From positions 43,343-107,342 of the IMG/VR virus record IMGVR_UViG_3300037502_002729: a stretch of DNA of 64,000 nucleotides, one strand, 5' to 3'. Positions 14,968-23,892 of this stretch are shown in pieces. Each line of letters starts with the position of its first letter. Position 1 is the stretch's first letter. This DNA comes from a virus. Below the pieces are notes generated by a model that was not told where the DNA came from, searched no databases, and saw nothing but the letters and a program-made list of their open reading frames with translations. Both the position numbers and the translations under genes were made by a program.

Positions 14968-16313
14968 TGAAGAACATAGACAAACTAATCAACAAAAAAT
15001 TAAGAGAACAATTAGAATACACTGGTCCTGAACGCATGGATCCTAGATTGGAGAAAAAACTTGCAGACCCAAATTCTATGTTTGGACAAAACCCCGCCTT
15101 AAAGAGGGGGGCATTAGATGTTCAAAAACTATATAGCCGTTCATTTAATGATGTATTAAATAGGGTTAGAAGAATTGCAGGTAAAGAAACTTTAACAGCA
15201 AATGAATTAGTTTCAATTGTAACATCAAGAGTATATCAGAATGCTGCTGCAATTCAACAATTAGAATCTAGGTATAGTGATGAACTAGTTGAACTAGCAA
15301 TTAGTGAAACATTAAATGAAATGGAAGTTAGTGATGATGAGTTTATCATTAATGCTACTTTAGGAATGCCAGGCAATGATGTTGTTGGTAAAATGAGAAA
15401 AGAAAAAGATAAAATTAAACAAGAATTATCACCAGAAGAAGAAGAAGAATTATCAAATGAAGTTTTCAAAAGGGATATTATCAATGCTATCATTGGTGGG
15501 GTTGCAAGGAAAACTCATTACATATATGAGAAGCCAGAGGTTAAAGCACAATTAGATGCAATTAACCCAAAATTATACCAACTATACTCAACAACAGTTC
15601 CTTTAATTGATGCATTATATTTCTTGAATGAAGGTATGATGGATATGGCAGCAAAAGGTGGTGGAGTTTCAGCTGCTGTTGATGTTGATGATGAAGAAGA
15701 TCCAGAAACTGGTGAAACAAAGACTGTAATCAATGCAACAGCATTTATGTTTCCAATATTATGTCATGAAATTGCAAAGGGGATTGAAGAGGCATTAGCA
15801 AAGCATGGTTATCCTAGTGATGATAATATGGCTAATATGACATTAGGTCAAGCAGACACATTAAAATCAGAAACAGAAGGTTTAAGAATTGGTCCAGCCA
15901 TTTTGGAAAAAATAAGAAATATTTTACCTACCGAATTATTTGATAAATCAGATATTGGTTTGATTAGGTTTTTCTTTGTTGAGTTATATAAAACACCAGC
16001 AGATGAATTTATTAATTTAATGAAATATGTAATATCAGATACACCATCTGACCAAGACTATGCAAAAAGAGAATTTGATGGATTAATTGAACAAGCTAAA
16101 GTTAGTAAAGAGAGATATCTTGATTACTTACAAAGCCAATATATGGATGATATGGATATAGATGATGAAGATGCTTATGATGGTAGTGGATTTGCTCCTA
16201 ATCAAGCACCAGATGATTATACTGGTGGTAAGCAAACAAATTTTGACCCCTCAGATTTTGAGGACATATCACTTGATGAGTTATTGAAAGATTTAAATAT
16301 TAGAAGAAATTAA
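14967..16313 (+). CDS. Hypothetical head-block protein, 448 aa
   Basis: The largest unknown of the head block. It is predominantly helical with acidic stretches (SPEEEEELSNEVFKR, VDVDDEEDPETGE) and an acidic, disordered-looking C-terminus (DDMDIDDEDAYDGSGF). Phrases such as ELVSIVTSRVYQNAAAIQ and AFMFPILCHEIAKGIEEAL suggest long helices, with no membrane segment. It starts one base into the stop of the previous gene and ends just before a terminator, so it closes the pre-terminase operon. It could be a neck, internal head or small-terminase-like protein. The normal gp16 position is immediately upstream of gp17, which fits, but its length far exceeds gp16. Confidence 0.65.
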   Translation: MKNIDKLINKKLREQLEYTGPERMDPRLEKKLADPNSMFGQNPALKRGALDVQKLYSRSFNDVLNRVRRIAGKETLTANELVSIVTSRVYQNAAAIQQLESRYSDELVELAISETLNEMEVSDDEFIINATLGMPGNDVVGKMRKEKDKIKQELSPEEEEELSNEVFKRDIINAIIGGVARKTHYIYEKPEVKAQLDAINPKLYQLYSTTVPLIDALYFLNEGMMDMAAKGGGVSAAVDVDDEEDPETGETKTVINATAFMFPILCHEIAKGIEEALAKHGYPSDDNMANMTLGQADTLKSETEGLRIGPAILEKIRNILPTELFDKSDIGLIRFFFVELYKTPADEFINLMKYVISDTPSDQDYAKREFDGLIEQAKVSKERYLDYLQSQYMDDMDIDDEDAYDGSGFAPNQAPDDYTGGKQTNFDPSDFEDISLDELLKDLNIRRN

Positions 16314-16327
16314 TAAAAAAAATATTT

Positions 16328-16363
16328 AAAACCCCAATCTTTAATTAGGTTGGGGTTTTTTTA
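16328..16363 (+). terminator. Rho-independent terminator
   Basis: AAAACCCCAA (16328-16337) pairs with TTGGGGTTTT (16350-16359), loop TCTTTAATTAGG, followed by more T. It separates the pre-terminase operon from the terminase promoter. Confidence 0.85.
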
Positions 16364-16372
16364 TTTTGTGTG

Positions 16373-16380
16373 TATTTATA
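16373..16380 (+). promoter_or_regulatory. TATTTATA late-promoter-like octamer
   Basis: It lies 12 nt before the terminase start at 16393 and directly after a terminator. The longer frame from 16366 translates this element (FIKKEN) and is rejected. Confidence 0.6.
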
Positions 16381-16392
16381 AAAAAAGAGAAT

Positions 16393-18144
16393 ATGACAAG
16401 AGACCAAGTATTAATTGAATCTGCTAAATGCATAAAAAGTACACCATACTGTTTAAAGACTTATTTGCAGACATATGATAATACTGTAAAAAAATATGTT
16501 CCATTAGATTTATTTCCAGACCAGATTAAACTAATTGAGGATTTTGATACATATAATGAAAATATAGCACTAAAATATAGACAAGCAGGTGTGTCAACAG
16601 TAACTGCTGCTTGGATATCAAAAAGGTTGGCATTTGCAAATAGAAATAAACCTGAGAAAATATTGATTATTGCAAATAAATTGGATACTGCTGTGGAAAT
16701 GGCAAATAAAGTTAGGCATTTTACAGAACAATGGCCAAATTGGGTTGGTATTGGATTTTCATCAGAAAAAAACTCTGCAAGGCATTTTAAATTGAATAAT
16801 GATTGTGAGGTTAAGGCAGTAGCAACATCAAAAGACGCATTAAGGGGTTATACCCCCACCACATTAATATTTGATGAGGCAGCATATATTGATGCTGATC
16901 CTGACTTCTGGGCAGCATCTATGGCATCCCTATCAACAGGTGGTAAAGTTGTTGTGATATCAACACCTAATGGATATGACCCAATATATTATGAGATATA
17001 TGATCAAGCATTGCGTAATGTTAATGATTTTAAAATCACAGAAATGGTTTGGTATAGAGATCCAAGATATACCAAAGATTTGTATATGGTGAAAACAAAA
17101 GATATGATTCATTATCTTTTGAATAAAGAAGAGTATAGCAAAGATGATATAATTGATTTATCACATGAGAGTTCTTATGATAGAGACCATCAGAGAGTTA
17201 TTGAATATATTGAAGAAGGTTATAAGCCATGTTCATCTTGGTATGAAGGAATGGTTAAAAAACTTAAATATGATAAGAGAAAAGTATCACAAGAGATTGA
17301 GAGTAATTTCTTGGGGTCAGGGGATAATGTATTTGATTCTGAATTATTAATGAATATATCAAAAAACTATTTGGCAAATCCAATATCAAAATTGATGGGA
17401 AATAGTTTATGGATGTTTAAAGAACCAGAAAATGGTCATAGGTATGTTGCAGGTGTTGATGTATCAAGAGGAGATTCAGAAGATTTTTCTGTAATTCAAA
17501 TAATTGATTTTGATGCTCAAGAACAAGTTTTGGAATATGTTGGCAAAATACCTCCGGATATATTGGCTGAAGTTGTTTATAAATGGTGTTCATTATATAA
17601 GGCATTTGTTGTTGTTGATTTAACAGGCGGAATGGGTGTGGCAACATCTAGGAAACTACAAGAAATGAATTATCCAAGTTTATATTATGATAATATTGAT
17701 TCAGGAAATAAATGGAAATATGACCCAAAAATAAATGAAAGAATACCAGGAATAAATTTTAATAATAAAAGAGTTCAAATGATTGCTTCATATGAGGAAG
17801 CTCTAAGACATAACTTTAAGATTTATTCAAATAGACTATACAATGAAATGAATACGTTTATATATATAAATGGAAGACCAGATCACCAAAAAGGACATCA
17901 TGATGATTGTATTATGGCAATTGCTATGGCAACATTTGTTGCTGAAAAATCATTCCAGAATTTGGAAAAAGTAACAAACCATACAAAAGCAATGATTAAT
18001 TCTTGGAGTACTTTTACAAACACATACACAGAACAATCTTTATTTTTTAACCCAATGATTCCAAGTAGTGGACCTAGAAAAATAAAAAATGAACCAAATG
18101 TAAATGATTATCAAAAATATAATTGGCTATTTGGTGTTAGATAA
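16393..18144 (+). CDS. terL: Terminase large subunit (gp17-like)
   Basis: A 583-residue packaging motor. The N-terminal ATPase has an adenine-binding-like FPDQIKLI segment, a deviant Walker A RQAGVST (63-69) without the usual GKS/GKT lysine position, and Walker B LIFDEAA (158-164) with the catalytic Glu. ISTPNG, about 40 residues later, is the coupling motif. The C-terminal RNase H-like nuclease has AGVDVSRGDSEDFSVIQII (first Asp), VVVDLTGG (second acidic) and HDDCIMAIAMA (third). The length is close to T4 gp17 (610). Terminase pumps DNA into proheads through the portal and cuts concatemers. The portal gene follows 11 nt downstream, and a promoter motif and terminator precede the gene, so it starts a transcription unit. 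Confidence 0.95.
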   Translation: MTRDQVLIESAKCIKSTPYCLKTYLQTYDNTVKKYVPLDLFPDQIKLIEDFDTYNENIALKYRQAGVSTVTAAWISKRLAFANRNKPEKILIIANKLDTAVEMANKVRHFTEQWPNWVGIGFSSEKNSARHFKLNNDCEVKAVATSKDALRGYTPTTLIFDEAAYIDADPDFWAASMASLSTGGKVVVISTPNGYDPIYYEIYDQALRNVNDFKITEMVWYRDPRYTKDLYMVKTKDMIHYLLNKEEYSKDDIIDLSHESSYDRDHQRVIEYIEEGYKPCSSWYEGMVKKLKYDKRKVSQEIESNFLGSGDNVFDSELLMNISKNYLANPISKLMGNSLWMFKEPENGHRYVAGVDVSRGDSEDFSVIQIIDFDAQEQVLEYVGKIPPDILAEVVYKWCSLYKAFVVVDLTGGMGVATSRKLQEMNYPSLYYDNIDSGNKWKYDPKINERIPGINFNNKRVQMIASYEEALRHNFKIYSNRLYNEMNTFIYINGRPDHQKGHHDDCIMAIAMATFVAEKSFQNLEKVTNHTKAMINSWSTFTNTYTEQSLFFNPMIPSSGPRKIKNEPNVNDYQKYNWLFGVR

Positions 18145-18155
18145 ATTAAAATATT

Positions 18156-20012
18156 ATGGAGAGCAATAAAAATCAAAATTTAACAGTTTGGCAAAGGTTA
18201 TCTGCAACTTTTGGTCCAAATTCATTATTAAGTCAAGATGTTCCAACATATAAGTTTGACAAAAAAGAATTGTTAAGAACTCAAAATAAACTTGATTATG
18301 AAAGGGAACGTTTACAAGCACAACAATCATTCTACTTATCAAACCAATGGGCAAAAATTGACAATCATTTATATACACAAGCAGTTTACTATGAACCAAC
18401 AAGATTGGCCTCAGTTTATGATTTTGAATCAATGGAATTTACGCCAGAAATAGGTGCAGCATTGGATATATATGCAGAAGAGTCAACAACAACAGATGAA
18501 GATGGGCATATGTTGCAAATATATTCTGAATCAAAAAGAATAAAATCAGTATTGGCTGACTTATTCAATAACATTTTGGATATAAATACATCATTACCAA
18601 TGTGGACAAGAAATACTTGTAAGTTTGGTGATAATTTTGTCTTTTTAAAATTAGATCCTGAGAAAGGTATTGTTGGTTGTAATCAATTACCAAATATTGA
18701 GATTGAAAGATTAGAGCCAGGTAGTTCAGAAAAATCTCCAAATTATGGTGAAATGTCATCAAGCAATGAAACATTGAAATTTAAGTGGAAGAATAAACAA
18801 ATGGAATTCCAACCTTGGGAAATTGCACATTTTAGAATATTAGGTGATGATAGAAAATTACCATATGGAACATCATTATTGGAAAAAGCAAGACGTATAT
18901 GGAAACAACTTTTGTTGGCAGAAGATGCTATGTTGATTTATAGAACATCAAGAGCACCAGAAAGAAGGGTGTTTAAGGTGTTTGTTGGAAATATGGATGA
19001 TAATGATGTTGAAGCATATGTACAACGTGTTGCAAATAAATTTAAAAGGGAACAAATTGTTGATGGTAAAACAGGAAATGTTGATATGAGATTTAATCAA
19101 ATGGCTGTTGACCAAGATTATTTTGTTCCAGTTAGGGATCCAGGTCAAGTAAGTCCAATTGAAACTTTACCAGGTGGAACTAATTTAGGTGAAGTTGCTG
19201 ATATTGAATATATACAAAAGAAATTGGTAACAGCACTAAGAATTCCAAAAACATTTTTAGGGTTTGAAGATGTAGTTGGTGATGGTAAAACATTGTCATT
19301 ACAAGATATTAGATTTGCAAGAACCATAAATAGAATACAAAAATGTATGATATCTGAACTAAACAAGATTGCAATTATACATTTATTTTTGTTAGGGTTT
19401 GAAGATGAACTTTCAAATTTTACATTAGGTTTAACAAATCCATCAACTCAAGCAGATTTATTAAAAATTGATATATGGAAAGAAAAAATTGGTCTATATC
19501 AACAAGCAGTTGCTGATCCTGGAACAGGTATTGCCCCAACATCTACAACTTGGGCTAAAAAACATATTTTTGGTTGGTCAGATGAGGAAATTAGATTAGA
19601 TTTACAACAACAAAGAATTGAGAGAGCAGCTGGTGAAGAATTAAAACAAACACCATTAACTATAAAGAAAACTGGATTATTTGATAATATTGACAAATTA
19701 TATGGTGCAGTTAGTGGTACAACAACTGGTACACCACCACCACCTCCACCCCCAGGCGGAATGGATATGGGTGGAATGGATTTGGGTGGAATGGATATGG
19801 GGGCACCTCCACCTCCTCCAGCACCAGAATTAGGTGGTGGAGAAGCACTACCACCACCTGAACCTGGATTGGCTCCAGAGTCAAGAATACGTAATTTGAA
19901 TATTCTTCTTGAAAATAATACTATTGATAGTGGCGGTTATAAATCATTAGAAAAAAGTAGAAAATCTTTAGGTGTTATTGAGAAAGAATTAAAAAAGTTA
20001 TTAAACTTATAA
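18156..20012 (+). CDS. Portal protein (gp20-like)
   Basis: A 618-residue T4-type portal vertex protein. It shows the T4 family landmarks: YEPTRLASVYDFESMEFTPEIGAALDIYAEE near the N-terminus (quoted in pieces: FTPEIGAALDIYAEE), AHFRILGDDRKLPYGTS, APERRVFKVFVGNM, DYFVPVRDPGQ and LRIPKTFLGFED. The core ends near residue 500. The last ~100 residues are an added Pro/Gly/Met-rich linker (GTPPPPPPPGGMDMGGMDLG) followed by a short helical tail (SLGVIEKELKKLL), beyond the usual ~520 residues of T4 gp20. The portal forms the dodecameric DNA channel and starts prohead assembly. It is coupled to terminase on one side; the following gene has its own promoter motif starting at the base after the portal stop codon. 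Confidence 0.95.
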   Translation: MESNKNQNLTVWQRLSATFGPNSLLSQDVPTYKFDKKELLRTQNKLDYERERLQAQQSFYLSNQWAKIDNHLYTQAVYYEPTRLASVYDFESMEFTPEIGAALDIYAEESTTTDEDGHMLQIYSESKRIKSVLADLFNNILDINTSLPMWTRNTCKFGDNFVFLKLDPEKGIVGCNQLPNIEIERLEPGSSEKSPNYGEMSSSNETLKFKWKNKQMEFQPWEIAHFRILGDDRKLPYGTSLLEKARRIWKQLLLAEDAMLIYRTSRAPERRVFKVFVGNMDDNDVEAYVQRVANKFKREQIVDGKTGNVDMRFNQMAVDQDYFVPVRDPGQVSPIETLPGGTNLGEVADIEYIQKKLVTALRIPKTFLGFEDVVGDGKTLSLQDIRFARTINRIQKCMISELNKIAIIHLFLLGFEDELSNFTLGLTNPSTQADLLKIDIWKEKIGLYQQAVADPGTGIAPTSTTWAKKHIFGWSDEEIRLDLQQQRIERAAGEELKQTPLTIKKTGLFDNIDKLYGAVSGTTTGTPPPPPPPGGMDMGGMDLGGMDMGAPPPPPAPELGGGEALPPPEPGLAPESRIRNLNILLENNTIDSGGYKSLEKSRKSLGVIEKELKKLLNL

Positions 20013-20020
20013 TATTTATA
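20013..20020 (+). promoter_or_regulatory. TATTTATA late-promoter-like octamer
   Basis: It begins immediately after the portal stop codon and ends 14 nt before the next start at 20035. Confidence 0.5.
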
Positions 20021-20034
20021 AAAAAAAGAAAAAT

Positions 20035-20739
20035 ATGAAATTTGGCAAATTAAAAACAACCATTGAGAATGATCTTTCAGAATCAATAAAAGATAGAAAG
20101 GTTTTTAAAGAAAATATTAAAAATTTTAAAAAGCATATATTAGGTGATAAAAATTTATCCAAACTATATGTTCTATATGGTGATTTATCTAAACCTAGGG
20201 GTTTGAATGAAGTTGATGCAAAAAATTACTTGGATGAAGGTATTGATTGGGCAAAAAAGTTGATAAAAAAATCAAAAACACCATTGATATTAAATGGTTC
20301 AAATAACAATAATTATGAAGACATTGATAAATTGGTTTACGAAACAATCAATAATATTGATGAGCAGATTAAGGTTAAAAATAGAATATTGGAGACAATA
20401 AAAAAACCATTAGTTACTAATGAAAATATTATTAATATACCAATAAAATCTATGGTTAAGATTGCAAATAACAAAATTAGTGAGTATATAAATACTCTAA
20501 ATGAGGAAACAAAAAAAGAAATATTAATACTTTTGAAAGAAGATAAAAATAAATTAAACTTGGATTTTAATCAATTAAAAGAAGATGTTAGTAAAAAATT
20601 AAATGATTTATTGATTACTGAAAAGAATAGTGATGTTAGTTCAAAAATACTAAAAGCATTAGAAAAAGTTAATTCTGATAAATTTGATATATTAAATTAT
20701 TATGAATTAAAAACATTAAATAAGTCTTTAAATAGTTAA
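20035..20739 (+). CDS. Hypothetical head-block protein, 234 aa
   Basis: A Lys/Asn/Asp-rich, strongly helical protein with likely coiled-coil stretches (KEILILLKEDKNKLNLDFNQ, LKEDVSKKLNDLLITEK). There is no signal or membrane segment. It occupies the slot between portal and protease where T4 has the small head proteins gp67 and gp68, but it is longer and no residue match is evident. A core or scaffold accessory role is plausible from position only. It has its own promoter motif. Confidence 0.65.
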   Translation: MKFGKLKTTIENDLSESIKDRKVFKENIKNFKKHILGDKNLSKLYVLYGDLSKPRGLNEVDAKNYLDEGIDWAKKLIKKSKTPLILNGSNNNNYEDIDKLVYETINNIDEQIKVKNRILETIKKPLVTNENIINIPIKSMVKIANNKISEYINTLNEETKKEILILLKEDKNKLNLDFNQLKEDVSKKLNDLLITEKNSDVSSKILKALEKVNSDKFDILNYYELKTLNKSLNS

Positions 20740-20765
20740 TTATAATTTGATAATTATATTGTTTT

Positions 20766-20773
20766 TATTTATA
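20766..20773 (+). promoter_or_regulatory. TATTTATA octamer at longer spacing
   Basis: It ends 25 nt before the start at 20799, outside the usual 10-19 nt range, so it is a weaker candidate. Confidence 0.35.
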
Positions 20774-20798
20774 TTTTGATATAAATAACAAACAATAC

Positions 20799-21239
20799 AT
20801 GAAAAATGGAAAAAAAGTTAAACTTAAATTATTTAATGAGTTAAAAATATTTTATGGGACAATTGACCACATTGAACTAAAATCAATATATATCAATATT
20901 CAATCATGGATTAAACCAAAGAATGAAAATGATAATTGGAAAAAAATAATATGCACACAATCAAGGGAAATTAAACATACAATATTAGATGCTAATGATT
21001 TGAATTTGTTTCATAAATCAACAATAGTTGATTTGGATGTTAGATATAGTGGTATTAATTTAGATAAAAAATCATTTATGAACCTTGAAATAACCCTATT
21101 TGCTAAGAATGGGGTTTCTTTTAAATCCCCTGAATTAAAAGAATTTGTTAAAAAAATGATTAGGCATATTTATGCAAAAAACTTATCAAAAAACAAATAT
21201 TTTGATTTTTATTTAACAAAAAAAGAATTAACTGTTTAA
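20799..21239 (+). CDS. Hypothetical head-block protein, 146 aa
   Basis: An alpha/beta protein with a strand-rich first half (KVKLKLFNELKIFYGTIDHI, KSIYINIQSW) and a basic helical C-terminus (FVKKMIRHIYAKNLSKNKYF). It sits just before the prohead protease, in the gp68-like position. No family is recognised. A head assembly role is inferred from context only. Confidence 0.65.
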   Translation: MKNGKKVKLKLFNELKIFYGTIDHIELKSIYINIQSWIKPKNENDNWKKIICTQSREIKHTILDANDLNLFHKSTIVDLDVRYSGINLDKKSFMNLEITLFAKNGVSFKSPELKEFVKKMIRHIYAKNLSKNKYFDFYLTKKELTV

Positions 21240-21254
21240 AATAAAATATTTTAA

Positions 21255-21262
21255 TATTTATA
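21255..21262 (+). promoter_or_regulatory. TATTTATA late-promoter-like octamer
   Basis: It ends 14 nt before the prohead protease start. The five LRR-like genes that follow have no exact copy of their own, so this promoter probably drives them too. Confidence 0.5.
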
Positions 21263-21276
21263 TATTAAAATATAAT

Positions 21277-21978
21277 ATGAAAGATTTAAGAATTCTTGAA
21301 GCCAATGAAATAGGGCATGGTATTCTAATTGAAATGGATGCTGGGTGGGTTAATCCAAAAGATGAGTTGAACCTTGATTTAATAAGAGAAAATAAGAAAT
21401 TAGATTATAGCAAACCTTTTGAGTTTTATGCTGTTTTGCAAAAACATGATGTTCCAAATAGGAATGGCAGAACATATCCTGAAAAGATATTAAAGAGGGA
21501 AGCAGAAAGATATAAAAAGATTATTGAAAAAGGTTTATCAACATCAGAATTAAACCACCCAGAATCATCCCTTATTGACTTGGATAGGGTTTCCCATTTA
21601 ATTACAGATGTTTGGTGGGATAGCAATATCCTAATGGGGAAGTTATTGTTATTGACCTCTCCTGCCTTCCATGAGAGGGGCATAGTTTCAACCAAAGGAG
21701 ATATTGCAGCAAACCTAATGAGGCAAGGAGTAAGCCTTGGAATTAGTTCTAGGGGGGTTGGATCATTAAAGAAAGTTGGGGAGAAAAATGAGGTTCAAGA
21801 TGACTTTGAACTTATTTGTTTTGATTTGGTTTCATCACCATCAACGCCAGGGGCATATCTATTCTCAAACAAGGAAGATAGACATAAGTATGATGAAAAA
21901 TTGGAAGAGGAAAAGAAAATTGAACCAGTTAGTAATGTATTAAAATTAATGTCTAAACTTGATAGTTATTTAAAATAA
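21277..21978 (+). CDS. Prohead core protease (gp21-like)
   Basis: A 233-residue serine protease of the T4 gp21/U9 type. The fold begins with AVLQKHDVPNRNGRTYP, the typical substrate-channel segment of herpes/phage prohead proteases. The candidate catalytic His94 is in SELNHPES and the candidate nucleophile Ser157 or Ser158 in GISSRGVGS; FDLVSSPSTPGAYLF closes the domain. The enzyme matures the capsid by cutting scaffold and major capsid protein after small-hydrophobic-x-Glu sites. Its length matches T4 gp21 (212). It lies upstream of the LRR-like cluster rather than next to the scaffold as in T4. Confidence 0.9.
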   Translation: MKDLRILEANEIGHGILIEMDAGWVNPKDELNLDLIRENKKLDYSKPFEFYAVLQKHDVPNRNGRTYPEKILKREAERYKKIIEKGLSTSELNHPESSLIDLDRVSHLITDVWWDSNILMGKLLLLTSPAFHERGIVSTKGDIAANLMRQGVSLGISSRGVGSLKKVGEKNEVQDDFELICFDLVSSPSTPGAYLFSNKEDRHKYDEKLEEEKKIEPVSNVLKLMSKLDSYLK

Positions 21979-21991
21979 AATTTAAAATAAA

Positions 21992-22771
21992 ATGCAAATA
22001 GGACAATTAAAAAGAATAATTGATTTCTTAGAAAATAAAGAAGGAAAAACACCTAAAGACAAAGGTAATTTAAGATGGAAAATGGTATTTAATGAACCAT
22101 TTACAAAAAAAGAATTAAATATTAAAGATGATTTGTATTTAAATTTTTCAAATATAAGGTCATTACCAGAAGGATTTAAAGTTTGGGGTGATATAAATTT
22201 GGCTAAATCCCATATAGAATCATTACCAGAAGGATTGAAAGTTGGGGGTAGTTTGCGTTTGGGTTATACAAATATTGCCTCACTCCCAAAAGGTTTGAAA
22301 GTTGGGGGTGATTTGGAATTGCTTGAAACAAACATAACTTCACTCCCAGAAGATTTGAAATTTGGTGGTAATTTGGATTTATCAGGCTCTAAAATAATGT
22401 CATTACCAGATAATTTATATATTAGGGGTAATTTAGGTTTAGTTAGATGTGAAAATTTAACTTCATTACCAAATGGATTAAAAGTTGCTGGTAATTTGAA
22501 ATTAACCTTTGCAAAAATAAATTCATTACCATATGATTTACAAGTTGGTAATTATTTGGATTTATCATATACTAACATAACCTCATTACCACAAGGCTTG
22601 AAAGTTGGAGGTAGATTCAATGTGTCAAATACAAATATTGAATCCTTACCAAAAGGATTGAAAGTTGGTGAAAATTTACTTATTTACAGGTCAAATTTGA
22701 AAAAATATACTGATGAAGAATTAAGAGAAATGGTTAAACCAGGTTTTATAAAAGGAGAAATATTTAGATAA
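21992..22771 (+). CDS. LRR-like solenoid paralog 4, longest (259 aa)
   Basis: The longest family member, with about ten strand units (DLYL, DINL, SLRL, DLEL, NLDL, NLGL, NLKL, YLDL, RFNV, NLLI) and nine LP turns between the caps. The N-cap is a variant, MQIGQLKRIIDFLENKEGKTPKDK, shared in type with paralogs 7 and 13/18. The C-cap is KPGFIKGEIF. It begins 13 nt after the protease stop and opens the second cluster, inserted between protease and scaffold. Confidence 0.85.
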   Translation: MQIGQLKRIIDFLENKEGKTPKDKGNLRWKMVFNEPFTKKELNIKDDLYLNFSNIRSLPEGFKVWGDINLAKSHIESLPEGLKVGGSLRLGYTNIASLPKGLKVGGDLELLETNITSLPEDLKFGGNLDLSGSKIMSLPDNLYIRGNLGLVRCENLTSLPNGLKVAGNLKLTFAKINSLPYDLQVGNYLDLSYTNITSLPQGLKVGGRFNVSNTNIESLPKGLKVGENLLIYRSNLKKYTDEELREMVKPGFIKGEIFR

Positions 22772-22823
22772 TGAATTAAGAGAAATGGTAAAACCAGATG
22801 GTTATGTAGGTAAAATATATTAA
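22767..22823 (+). pseudogene. C-terminal remnant of an LRR-like paralog
   Basis: In a different frame from paralog 4, overlapping its last bases, an 18-codon stretch reads DNELREMVKPDGYVGKIY and then stops. This is the family C-terminal cap (D-E-ELREM-KPG-x-G-IY) without any N-terminus or repeats. It is best explained as the end of a paralog left by deletion or unequal recombination. It is too short and too specific to be a chance match. Confidence 0.75.
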
Positions 22824-22824
22824 A

Positions 22825-23415
22825 ATGGAAAAAGAAACACTAAAAAGAATATTTCAATTCCTTGAAGAAAAGGAAGAACATAGTGCACCATTATTATGGA
22901 AACATAAAAATAATATGCAAATAACAAAAGAAGAGTTGAATTTTAAAGGTGACTTACATTTAGAAAATTCACCAATAACCTCCTTGCCAGATGGGTTGAA
23001 AGTTGAGGGTGATTTGATGTTAACCTTTTCAAAAATAGCCTCATTACCAGATGATTTGCAAGTTGGGGGTGATTTAAATATAATTGGTTGTGAAGCCATA
23101 ACCTCATTACCAAAAGGATTAAAAGTTGGCAAAGGCATACAATTATATGCAAAAAGAATAGTTTCCATTGGGGAAGGATTATTTGTTAATGGAGATTTAA
23201 ATTTATTTAATAGTCAAATAAAATCATTACCCCAAGGTGTTAAAATTGTGGGGGAGTTAGTTTTATCCTTTACAAAAATAGAAACATTACCAAAAGGTTT
23301 GATAGTTAAAGGTGGTTTGGAGATTTCTGGATCACCATTAGAAAAATATTCAAATAGACAATTAAGAAAAATGGTTGAACCTGGATTTATAAATGGTCCA
23401 ATAGTTAGAGATTAG
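22825..23415 (+). CDS. LRR-like solenoid paralog 5, 196 aa
   Basis: Standard N-cap (METLKRIF-type: KETLKRIFQFLEEKEEHSAP) and seven strand units. One repeat is irregular: SIGEGLFVNGDL has IGEG in place of LPxG. The C-cap reads EPGFINGPIV. It starts one base after the C-terminal remnant described at 22767. Confidence 0.85.
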   Translation: MEKETLKRIFQFLEEKEEHSAPLLWKHKNNMQITKEELNFKGDLHLENSPITSLPDGLKVEGDLMLTFSKIASLPDDLQVGGDLNIIGCEAITSLPKGLKVGKGIQLYAKRIVSIGEGLFVNGDLNLFNSQIKSLPQGVKIVGELVLSFTKIETLPKGLIVKGGLEISGSPLEKYSNRQLRKMVEPGFINGPIVRD

Positions 23416-23418
23416 ATA

Positions 23419-23892
23419 ATGGAAAAAGAGAAGTTAAAAAGAATATTTGAGTTCCTTGAAGATAAGGAAAATCTAAACCCCCCATTCTTGTGGAAATGGA
23501 AAAATAATATACCATTAATAGAAGAAGATTCAAATGTTAAAGGTGATTTGAATTTAGCATTTTCAAAAATAAGATTTTTACCAGAAGGTTTGAAAGTTGC
23601 TGGTGATTTGGATTTGCAAGATTCATATGTGAAATCATTACCAAAAGGATTGGAAGTTGGTGGTGTTTTGAATTTAATAGGTACTTATATGACAACATTA
23701 CCAGAAGGATTGAAAGTTGGGGGTAGTTTGAATATAGCACATTCAACTATATTATCACTACCAAAAGGATTGGAAGTTGGAGGTGATTTATATATTAATG
23801 GCACAAAATTAACAAAATATACAAAAAACCAATTAAGAGAAATGGTTAAACCTGGATTTATAAAAGGAAAAATATATACAGGATATGAATAA
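23419..23892 (+). CDS. LRR-like solenoid paralog 6, 157 aa
   Basis: Five strand units lie between N-cap KLKRIFEFLEDKENLNPP and C-cap KPGFIKGKIYTGYE. It starts three bases after paralog 5 and overlaps paralog 7 by eight bases. The variant N-cap 'KENLNPP' recurs in paralog 15 on the - strand (KENLNQP), suggesting subfamilies spread over clusters. Confidence 0.85.
   Translation: MEKEKLKRIFEFLEDKENLNPPFLWKWKNNIPLIEEDSNVKGDLNLAFSKIRFLPEGLKVAGDLDLQDSYVKSLPKGLEVGGVLNLIGTYMTTLPEGLKVGGSLNIAHSTILSLPKGLEVGGDLYINGTKLTKYTKNQLREMVKPGFIKGKIYTGYE

Noticed and set aside
22854-23168. Antisense open frames across all LRR-like genes
   Set aside because: They recur at the same offset in every paralog with repetitive N-Q-L-S-N-L or S-P-P-T-F-N-P-S-G peptides, as expected from reverse reading of the repeated DNA.
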